NCBI GenBank assembly: GCA_964023275.1 | Contig: OZ029919.1 | Location: 5,867,950-5,931,949 of the forward strand | Direction of reading: 5' to 3' | Source: Norana najaformis | Taxonomy: Eukaryota; Annelida; Clitellata; Crassiclitellata; Hormogastridae | Length of the DNA stretch: 64,000 nt | Shown here: positions 23,706 to 33,700 of the stretch, piece after piece | How the letters are laid out: each line of letters begins with the position of its first letter | Position numbering within the stretch: position 1 is the stretch's first letter | Notes under the pieces: model-generated | Told to the model about the DNA's origin: nothing | What the model saw: only the letters and a program-made list of their open reading frames with translations | The model's database searches: none | Position numbers and translations under genes: made by a program

Positions 23706-24946
23706 CGGTCTTTGAAGAATGTCACCACTCGAGGAACGAGATAGCATACATGTTTATACTGTAATTGGGTGATTAACGGTAAGAGACACGCAGACCACAG
23801 CATCAGGCTTGTCAAAATGCGTTGGTGCATGAAACTTTTATAGCTGTCTACAGTAATGTGGCCATTTCATTCGTGGGTATATTTTGTCTGACAATAAAAG
23901 ACATTAAGCTAGTCATGTGGCACATTTATGATAGTGAGATATGTAACCACAGTGAAAGTGCCCTACTGCTAGACGCATTAGACAGTTTAAGTATCTTGAC
24001 TGCTCTGGCCAGCTTAGTGCCTGCTGTTATCAGACATATACGTAACTTTCAGAGCTCTCCTCAAGTAACCTAATATCCTCGTTGACAAGTCTTTGCCATA
24101 TGGAGAAGACTTTATCAATGGTCAGAATCTCCTAAGCCCCATGCAAACTACATAAGCATCCGCCGCAAATCAATCAGCAATTACAATTACATGTACTGTA
24201 GGCTCGTTCAAAGGCTTCTCTGACCGAGACCGATTCAGATTCGCTGTCGAAATAGCGTCGTAATGGAATGTATCGGCCTTAGCTCTTCCGTAAAACCTTA
24301 AAATATCCCTCTCTTGCTGCTTCATCGTGAAACAGACTTGTGGTTTACTGACACTCGCGTCTAAAAAAAATGGCCGCTAAAGTTCGTAACCTACCGTGAT
24401 CATCTACGGTTATGCGTCATTTGCTGCTGCATAGTTAGTCATGCAACCATAACGCGTTTTTCGCTGGCATGCTGCGCTTACGTTTGCCTAACGGTTAATA
24501 AGAAATTCGACGAAATGTTTACGCTGGTACCCTGTCTTTCGTCTTAAACGAACTGCACTGTACTTTTAACTTGATGGAAGCGTTTTATGATTACTGAATA
24601 ACCCCTTTCGGTTCCATTAATTTTGCCTCCCCAACCATCTCGGCTATAAAATAAGTACGCTGGCCTTTCACTCCGTGGGAAGATCAGACGGAGAGGGTGA
24701 GGACTGGCCATCTGCCTTCATATGCCAAGCTAAAAAATGGAGTCGATAACACTTAACACCCAGGTCTAGCTTAAAGGACTGCACTTCTTCCTATAGCGAC
24801 TTAGCTTTCACTGGACGCCTTGGAAATCTCGAGTTTACGATTTTTGGACGGGCAGACTAGCACTTCTTAGACCATCATCTTACTGTCTCACTCAACTGAA
24901 GTAGTGAAACAGACTGACTGCATTACGGCCTTATACCGCTGTAAAT
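23706..24946. other. Upstream region of MRPL52, no recognisable element
   Basis: No exon, RNA gene or dispersed repeat was identified. The last few hundred bases presumably contain the MRPL52 promoter. The sequence AAATATGGCGT around the start codon resembles a YY1 site, which is frequent at starts of mitochondrial ribosomal protein genes; this is suggestive only. Confidence 0.4.
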
Positions 24947-27900
24947 ATGGCGTTTGTGACAAGGAGTTACCTTTTGGGTGTTTCAGGTTGATTTGTAATC
25001 TCAATAGAGCATTTTATGAATCCGCTAATTTCACTAGAGTTTCTAAATTGTTATTTTATAATGAATAAGCGAAAACTTGCAAATATGCCCAGTCACATGG
25101 CCTTCAACGACACCTCTTCTTCCTCATCTCTCTGCTTTCCAACCCCAAACACCACCCCCAGTAGATGCTACGCTGTCTCTCCGTCTGACTTTTGGACCTT
25201 GACCTGGGACCGGACCCTTTTGCCTATCGATTTTGTTTTGACTGAGCGCCTGTGAATAGGCTGGTCCACGCGGCGCGGCTTTCGTTGGGCGCTGTAGAAA
25301 TCTCGGAATTACGATTACGAAGATTAGAAGTTGCTCACACTGAACTGCTAATTCGAAGTCACGAACTAAAACACCAGGAGTCTTACCTCTATTTGATCTG
25401 AATTACACATGCACACAGTTTTTACCATGCATGAAACGCCTACAGTAATTTGCCTGCGTTTAGTCGTTTCTTGTGCTTAGGTACAGTGTATGCCTACATT
25501 TCTAATATTTCATGTATGCCATTTCGGTGGACTGCCGTTACTCATGATCGGTTTGTTCCAGACATGCATTTCGTATTCTAGAATGCTGAGGCCGCTTTGG
25601 CTGCTTCTTTGGCTTTAGGTTTCTAAATTAGTAAAGGATTTTTTCCAGCTGTAAACGACAAAGCCTAATATGCAAAATTTATTTTGCTCCATCTTTGAAA
25701 AATCCTGTTCCGCCTCACGTATGAGTGTGCTTGTTTAAGAAGTTTATTTATGTTACATTAAATGTAATTAAATTTTTGTTTAAGCTGTGTCAAAATCGGC
25801 TGTACAACTTTGGATTAATCGCACAATCAGCTCATCACAAATTCAGTGTGCTGGATCGAAATGGAGATTAGCGTGAGTTACGTTGTCATGGTTCCCTCTT
25901 GAATAATACTTTGTAAAAGACTAAGCTGATCAAATGTACTGAGCACTAAAACTGACACCCCATCAAAAGACTGTCAAAATTTGGCTGAGTTTGAATGTTC
26001 ATTACAAGAGAGATAAAGTTTGGAACATAAATTGATGCTTGAGGCAGGAATCGGTTAATGCTGTTGTAAAAGCATGTTGGCTGTTGAGGCAAGAACAGAG
26101 ACAAATATATTCGTCTTCAGAACATTCAGTCATTTAAGCTTTGTTCTGTCTTATAACATTGTAATGCTATTAAATAAAGGAATGGATCATATGCATTTGA
26201 TCTTCAATCAGCAGAAAGTAACATTAATTAGTTGGGGCCTTTGGTGCCTGGGATTCTGAAGGCCAGGCACAATTCTGTAAGGAGTAACCACCCCTCATGC
26301 ATTATGGGATGTGGCCTGAAGGGCTTATTCCATTAATAATAAAGGAGGTCCTGTATCTGAAGGTAAGCTACTAGGATAATCAGTTTCCCTGCTGAAGCAT
26401 GTTAAAATCCATCTTCAAAATTTATGTAGCACCTACCCAGAAGTCAGTTAAAATTCCTTTTTCGGAGTGAAAACAGTATTATAACTGATCCTTGGGTAGG
26501 TGCTGTATAAAGGAATTGTAACTCCATTATGCAAAAAGAGTGGCCTCCATTATCTAAAAGCATTGGCCTCTATTTTGTTTATGCAAGTCGTAGTCCATGT
26601 ACTAACAGTTAAGAAATTTGTAAAATAGATGCTGGAAACTCATTTATATGCATATTTAAGATATAAATATGAACAAGTTACTCTAAATTAGAAACATGGG
26701 CCATATCTGGTATAAGCTTGAAGCTTTTTATGTGGCTTCTGTTCTTCTGAAAATTGTTAGGATGCAATAAAATTGTGTTATCTTGTGTTGATTACATATT
26801 TAATAACGTGTTAATAACATTGCATTTCTTAGGCGTGGGCTTGGTGAATGCGGTAACGAGTATGGTCCATTAACTGAAATACCCGATTGGTCCTATGCAG
26901 GTAAATTTGTCTCAGATCAATGGATTTTGCAAAGAGAATTTGAATATTATCTTCATGTTGACTTAGTATTTGACTCTTTTAATACTCAGTTGTTAGTGGT
27001 GCTACAAAAGTGAGCTGACTGGTGAAAGCTGTTGATTGGGTTCTTAAAGTAGTGTTGCATAAATTACTGTTTTTGAAAATGAATTTTATTCAAAGAACTT
27101 TGATTTTAGTATAAGTATTAACTTTATGTTTTTTGCATGCTGAGGACCAGTAGATATATATCCTTGAAAATTGATTAACTGATATGTAATGTGACGTTTT
27201 GCTGAGCATGCAGCAGATTTAGGCTGACGTTTTGCTGGGCTCTTAACATCACTGTGCGTACATAAGATTTTAAGCATGTGCCATCCTGACTGCTTTTGGA
27301 AAAGATCACAATTCATTTAATTTAGAATTAGTAGAGAATCATAGGAAAGATTAAATATTATGGGAATTATAAAACTGCACTTTGACATCGTGTGGTCACT
27401 GATGAAAACGGCATGATCACTAGCTATATAGAAAAAGCATTACCTTTATTCCAAATTACTGGTCTGGAGAGGGTTTGAATCTGAAGTTTGTTTTACATTT
27501 TACAGATGGCCGACCTGCACCTTTAGGGAACAGAGAAAAGATCAGAAGACAGAGGCAAAAAGACTTAGCTGTACGTCTATTTTGCTGATTTTTATCTTGA
27601 CTCATGTGTTGTGTTTGATAACATGCTGCAAGTTAGCAAACAGATTAGTTGTGCAAGGCCAATGTTTAGACTATTATTGTGGTGCCATATAGGTAAATAA
27701 AATTATGCTAGCCTATTTGAAAGATTCAGCATTGTATGCATGTTGATCAGAAATTCATCTGGGTTACTTGTATTTGGAATAATTGTGGAAAAACAGCAAT
27801 TAACTATGGAGTTATTGGGAGCAAAAGGGTTAAGAATAAGAAATGCCAACATATGACTGTGCCTGAGAAAACGTTCAAAATCAATAAAATCAGTATATAA

Positions 27901-28646
27901 GAAATCTGTGCAGAAAGCCGTTATACATAAATAAGTCAGAAATAGTTCTGTGCATAATTTTCACAGAGATGCACAATATATCACTCAAAAGGTCTTGTGT
28001 TAAACTTCAAGCTAAATAACTAATTTTGCTTATAAAAAAATCACTTTAAATTACACCCGACATCTAAATTATAGGTAAGATGGGATCATGATTTTTCAAA
28101 ACTGAAAACTTTTGTTTGAAGATTTATGTACTGTATCATACAGTTGTGATTTTTTCACCATTTATGATTAAAACATGCCGTTGTGATTCACCAAAATGTT
28201 CAGCACTTCCAGTCCAAATCAAAGTCATTGCAATATTAAGCCAGTTTTCGAATTTTGCAGATTTTGTGAAAGTTTTCACAGATATGGTCACACATCTACA
28301 AAATGTGCTGTGACAAGCATTTTGCTATACAAAAGAATAAATAAAAATAAATAAAAGTGTTAATGGTTCACTGTAACACCAACATACAATGTAGCATTAA
28401 ATTTATTTTAAAAAGCTTAATATCAACTGGGTGACTATATCGTTATATCATTATAATTATTTCTGCGTTTTTTTTAATTAGTACAAACCCCAGAATCCTC
28501 TTGACATAAATATATACGGATACATACGTAAATACATATAAATGTTTGCTTTTCAGAAACAAGCTGTTCAGTATATTAAGGAAATGAAAATTGCAAAGGA
28601 AAACTACGCAAGCAAGAAGGCACAGGAGGTCGACACAAGACAATAA
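24947..28646 (+). CDS. MRPL52: Mitochondrial large ribosomal subunit protein mL52, 116 aa
   Basis: Five exons, 24947-24986, 25785-25872, 26833-26900, 27506-27570 and 28557-28646 (stop TAA), give 117 codons with every phase matching. The diagnostic block is YGPLTEIPDWSYADGRPAP in exons 3-4, nearly identical to vertebrate MRPL52. Before it comes SKWRLARGLGECGNE, aligning with the QWRLQQGL stretch of the human protein. The start in exon 1 gives MAFVTRSYLLGVS, basic and hydrophobic as expected of a mitochondrial presequence. The C-terminus is Lys/Gln-rich and helical. Length is close to the ~123 aa of human. Role: structural protein of the 39S mitoribosomal subunit. Exons 1-2 are the least certain because they are short and exon 1's donor is CAG/GTTGAT. 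The phases and the conserved KWRL support them. Confidence 0.88.
25215..25310 (-). repeat. Partial family R repeat in MRPL52 intron 1
   Basis: TATCGATTTTGTTTTGACTG followed by AGCGCCTGTGAATAGGCTGG is the reverse complement of the end of family R seen at 12075-12120 and 22990-23030. The adjoining GGGCGCTGTAGAAATC also matches that region inverted. Confidence 0.6.
26421..26511. repeat. Short palindromic hairpin in an MRPL52 intron
   Basis: The left arm TTTATGTAGCACCTACCCAG (continuing to about 26450) is mirrored by GATCCTTGGGTAGGTGCTG (continuing ATAAA) at 26487-26511. Loop is about 30 bp. GTAGCACCTA or its inverse appears again near 21495 and 42012, so this may be a small MITE remnant. Confidence 0.55.
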
Positions 28647-29269
28647 TCGTATCTGTTTAGAAACTATGTGGGAAATTTAACGGAAATTTATTCTAGTAAA
28701 AGCTAATGTGTCTAAACGTTACTTTGTGTTGTTTCTTTGAAATTTTTTAAATAAAAGTATAAAAGTCATAGTTCTTTATATTTGCAGTATGTATATGTAT
28801 ACAGTTATATACAATATATGTACTATATATATATATATATGCATGCAGACTTGTAATCTGTATACGTTGATCCAGTGGTGTAACTATGTGTCCACAGATC
28901 TTGCAGTTGTAGGCAGTCTGGAACAAACTTTTCAAGAGCGGTCCGTCTCAGATGAAAGCTCAAGTAAAACTGCAGGGCGCGTGAAATATGAAGTTACATC
29001 CCTGATTTGAACCAACTTCTTAAACTGAAGGACCAGAGTTATTGGTTGGAAATAGTGAGGTTATCTCTGGCCAAGGGCCTATTGACTTGGAAAGAATGCA
29101 TCTCGTTTGGCAGATGGTTGAAGCCGCCTCCCAACGAATTGAATCCTGCATAATTTAATATTTGATGTCTTGGAATTTTGCTTGCACACCGGTTTTGCCA
29201 AATAGTGACCAGTGACCGATGCCTTGAGCTTAACTACTGTGGTGGTATTGAAGTTCTCAGATTATTATT
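28647..29269. other. MRPL52 3' flank, no gene
   Basis: Contains the poly(A) signal above and short TATA microsatellites near 28790-28840. No coding exon was recognised. The 28789-29010 open frame carries only low-complexity and random-looking peptide. Confidence 0.5.
28750..28755 (+). terminator. AATAAA poly(A) signal for MRPL52
   Basis: AATAAA lies about 104 nt after the MRPL52 stop codon, a typical distance for a short housekeeping transcript. The actual cleavage site was not determined. Confidence 0.55.
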
Positions 29270-29483
29270 ATTGTCAGCGACTTCATTTTCTTAGCCTCAA
29301 TGTGTGGCTAGTCCTCCTTTGCTGTCTGATCATGCTGCTGACAGCATACGGTCACCACTCATTTTATAACGACGTTTGTTAAAGGGAGGAGTGGAGCTGA
29401 AGTCTTAAATCATCTTTCTGCCAAAGACCTGAACCTTCGACTGACAATCCAACACACAAAACCACTAGACTGTCCCACACCTC
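29270..29483 (-). repeat. tRNA-derived SINE, family A
   Basis: The tail marker GCGACTTCATTTTCTTAGCC is at about 29277. The minus-strand head reads ACAGTCTAGTGGTTTTGTG (A-box region) and GAAGGTTCAGGTCTTTGG (B-box region). Same orientation and block order as the copies at 44228 and 44637. Confidence 0.7.
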
Positions 29484-30540
29484 AAGTACAACCTGCAAAA
29501 AAATTACCTAACTACATGTAGACCAATACAGAAATTAACGACTGGTGATTCTTCTATTGTTTTCTGCCAAATGAACCAATGTAGGCATACAGTCGGCGAT
29601 TGTAGCAGTAGTTCCACAGTTCAACGACATTAAAGGGCGTTAAGGTCGCCCTCGTCCTTTATCCAGGCTTGGGACTGGCACTACCCAAGTACGGCAGTAG
29701 CCCGACCAAAGCGCCTTCGTAACTTGTAGTACAAAAGTAGCTCCGGTTGTTTGTCATATGGCCTATAGGTACACAACTTTGTTTTGGTAAACACAGACAT
29801 GTCGCCGGGTTTCTGATGCGTCACTATAACTTCCCGAGTGTGTGCAGCGCAACGGTTGCTAAATGTCGGAGCCGGTATTTGGGCCGTCTGTCCGAAGGAA
29901 ACAAACAGGTACCAGATATATTTTTACAGTATGTTCATCATGATATCAAAGATTTTAGAGTTCGAGTACTCTAAGATCTGTAATGATATCGTGTGACATT
30001 ATGCCATGTACTCTTAATATATTTTTTATTGCAGGCCTAATATTCTGCAGTATAGAATAATAGAATAGCAGCGGCAATACCACCCAGTCCGGTCAGTGCT
30101 CAGTGTGTGCCGTGGGGTGCGAGAGTATGGTATACTATTTAGTGTCTCTATAGGCCTACGTGTAGGCAAGAGTGTTTGTGCCTCCAACTTGTCACAATCC
30201 TCTGACCATTTACGTCGTTACTGGGGTGGTGTCTGGTTTTTCCGGCAATCTTATGATTGGCGTGGCTCATAAAAGCATTATATTATTCTGTTTGCACGCT
30301 GCACCAATACATAAATTTCGCCATTTATCTGGAGTACTAATCCTGAAACTGATAAATTCTATAGCAACACAGCAGTAATCATGGCATACAGTGCGTCAAT
30401 CGATTCAAAGCAAAATTTATATTATGCATGCCAAAATTTGGTGTGAATTTGGTGGAAAACTAGAAAATCTGTGAATACACGAAAGCAGTGAAATGTAACG
30501 ATGTTGTAACACGTGACGCGTGCAGAATTGTAAGAATCCC
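29484..30540. other. Upstream region of the B55 gene
   Basis: At 29645-29700 it holds a tract (GGACTGGCACTACCCAAGTA) shared with 12315-12345. Otherwise no exon or RNA gene was found. Confidence 0.45.
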
Positions 30541-30548
30541 TTTTAACA

Positions 30549-30602
30549 GCGCTATAAAAACAGACTGGCTGGAAGATTTGGATCTGTTCGCCGCCATCTT
30601 AG
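30549..30602 (+). promoter_or_regulatory. Likely core promoter of the B55 gene (TATA box, YY1 motif)
   Basis: GCTATAAAAACAG near 30550 resembles a TATA box. About 40 bp downstream GCCGCCATCTTAG (about 30591) is the reverse complement of a YY1 site (AAGATGGCGGC), which in animals sits at or just after transcription starts. The start codon follows about 160 bp later. Both motifs are seen directly; their use is inference. Confidence 0.5.
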
Positions 30603-30761
30603 AAGTTTTGCACAAAAGGGAGGCAGCTGCAGGTGGTGCTAGGGGTCCTACGGCTGGTTGGGCATCTCGTCGTTGGCATAGCTGTTTGTGTCGATTTCAT
30701 TGTTGTCAGCAAAATAGCTGTTAGAAATTTACCCAGATATCGAATCTGGTTGGATTTTGTC

Positions 30762-33700
30762 ATGGCTGGTGAGTGTTCGTTGCGTCGGATTTGAAATTAT
30801 TGGTGTTGGCAGGGTTTTTTGAAATCTGATGCGTTCTTTTAATCTTCCCGTTTCCCCGCCAGTCATTTCACTCATCGAAGAAGCTGTTCATTTATGGGAA
30901 TAAATAATAGAGTATCAACGAATTGTATGCGTGAATTACTGTTAAATGATGAAGACTGGCATACAAAGCTGGGGTTTTTAATTGACAACCGGATCTGAAG
31001 ACGAATGATTGTCCGTCTCATAGTAGGGCTGGGTAAATATTAGCATTGCATTACCTGAGGTATGGGGCATATTTCAGAGTGTAGGGCCAACCTCCACAGC
31101 TTGATTGGAAGATGCATGTCATGGGATTAAACTCAGCAGCTCAGTTTATTAGTGCTATTACACAGGTTGGTCATATATCTATTTACATGCGGACGAGCTG
31201 CATCGGTTGCCCGTGCAAAGACGCATTGAGTTTATGGTCCTTATGCGGATATGTAACTGCCTGGTCGATCGTGCCCCGTCCTATCTTAGGGAATATGTAG
31301 ATATAAATGCGCATTTTAAAATGAATTTATTGGGTGAGATCCTTCACCAATGCAGCCTGTTTGAATGGGTGCCACGTCATTTAACGTCTTCGTGTACAGA
31401 CTGTGTATTTCAGTGTCATCTGTGTCTGGCTGCAGATCACCTTGCTCTGCATCAAATGCGTGATCTGGTTGTTCCCCATTCTGTACTTTCACAATACAGA
31501 AGATTCACGTTTTAATTAAAACCAGCCATTAATTGCAATATTATTCAGTAAGTAGCCTCAGAATAAACTATGAATGCATAATTGAAATGCAGTTGTTGTT
31601 CAGAAACTATATACTTCTTGAATGGTTTTTATGAAGGTAATGTTGAACCGCAACAATGGTGCTTCTCGCAAGTCAAGGGCACCGTGGAAGAAGACATAGC
31701 AGATGGTCAGTCATTTTCAATATTATGCAGTCTATTTCAGGACTTAGTTTTTGGTACATTTTATAGATATCTAGCAAGTTCTTTCAGTTCTTAATTTAAC
31801 TCAGTTGCTGAACTGTGAGAAAAGTAGAAAACAATGGTAGGCTAAAATTGATATACAACAGTAATCCAGTAAACACAACACTAGTTTCCAACCTGTGTCG
31901 CTTGGCCATTCATCTGGAACATCTCGTGAAGTGACTTAATTAATCTATGTTCCGTTGTGTAGTCCAACATTTTTCCATTGTTGTTCTCAGCTGTATATAA
32001 ATTTTAAGTGTTTTACAATGTATGGTCACATTTGGGGGTTATGATCTAATCTGATGATTTCTATATAATGCTGTTATCATAATGCACAAGGCATCAATCG
32101 AGGATGAGCATTTGTGTGAGGTTCTTAAGAGGCACTATAAAAATAGCAGATACATATGTGCATGTCTTACATGAGCTACTCACGCCAGTTAAAACCCTCA
32201 GTTATTCCCTATGGCCCCACGCCCAGGACTGTATTATTCCTCCCACTGATAATTTAACGAGTAAATTTTTTTTATCCATTAGGTAGTTGTATGCATATTA
32301 AGTTTTTATTGTGTTCTTCAGTACTTGTAAACCGATGTGTGATCAGCTATGGGTTAATAAAGAATATACTTACTTGTACATAATACGTTTTTGCAGCACC
32401 ATTAAGGATTTCATTCGACATTTATGGTTAAGGGCCCAGGGAAGGTTGCCGTGAAATAGGTACAGGTTGTTGATCATGCATGTGTTTCTGATTGCAGCTG
32501 ACATAATCTCCTGTGTGGAGTTTGATCATGATGGCGAGTACCTGGCCACTGGGGATAAAGGTGGAAGAGTTGTCATCTTTGAACGTGATCATTGTGTAGG
32601 TTCAGCTGATCGGATTGTGCATCAAACACCAGTTGCTGGAAAAATTTTTGAGAAATATTTTACATTGCTTCTTAGCATAATTGTTATATTTAACTTCTTT
32701 CACTTTTTTATCATAAAATCACCCTTTTTTGACATTTTCAACTTTAGTAAACCTTTTCGACATGTTTTTGAAAAATCTGACAAATCAGTGGCATGGATGC
32801 TAATTCTCAGATTGCAAATCTGTTTTGGAGGGCCACTGATTGATGTCTAGTGCATTATTAAAGTGGCACTGTAGAAATTGTAAGATAAGATACTTGTCAG
32901 TGTGCTGTGTTTTTTTACAAGATTTGCATCAACTTATTAAGTTGCTAAGTTACTGCTGTTTAAGTTACATTTTCAGATGTTTCCTATTCTGATTTGTGTT
33001 TAATACTAGTTTGGAGCAAAGGTGATGCATTCCTACTTAAAATTTGAAGTCTGAAGTGAAGTGAATAATGACTGTTTTGTTATTGACTTCATATAGGCCA
33101 AGGGCGGTCAAACACAGAAAAGTGCCGAATACAGTGTCTACGCAACATTCCAGAGCCATGAACCGGAATTTGATTACCTAAAGAGCTTGGAAATTGAGGA
33201 AAAGATAAATAAAATCAAGTTCCTGAAGGAAGTCAAGGGAGCAAAGTTTGTTCTCACAACCAATGGTTAGCGTCTAGATTTCCAAATGCATCAGAACCTC
33301 GTTATAAACCTGTTTTTGAGAGCGATATCAAGAACCATATAATAACGAGGTCATGTATAATGAAGTCTTGTTTACAGCTGGACTAGATTTGGCATTCATG
33401 TCCTTGAGCGTATTATATCAGTATTCGTACGAGATGTGGCATAGCTTAGGCTGCTCACAATGAATGCCACTAATGCAATACAGACAACAGACTGTCTGCT
33501 GTCTGACTAAAGTTGATGTTTAAGGCACAAAGAGTACTGAAATAAATGTTGCATACTAAATTTAGATGCAGTTGTCTTCATTGGGCTTAAACCCCTCCTT
33601 CTTGTCTGAATTTGTTCACATTTGACCTCCTAAATGGATGACCCCTTTGAGTGCCCCTTATTTTTAGTCCCTGTTCCATGAATGAAGTCTTTAGTTGATG

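Noticed and set aside
30488..30724. 78-codon open frame before the B55 gene
   Set aside because: It overlaps the probable promoter/5' UTR with TATA and YY1 motifs and has no recognisable similarity.
32596..32850. Continuation of the B55 open frame after exon 3
   Set aside because: The frame runs into AT-rich, Phe/Ile-rich intron; the GT at 32596 joins in phase to the conserved exon at 33097.
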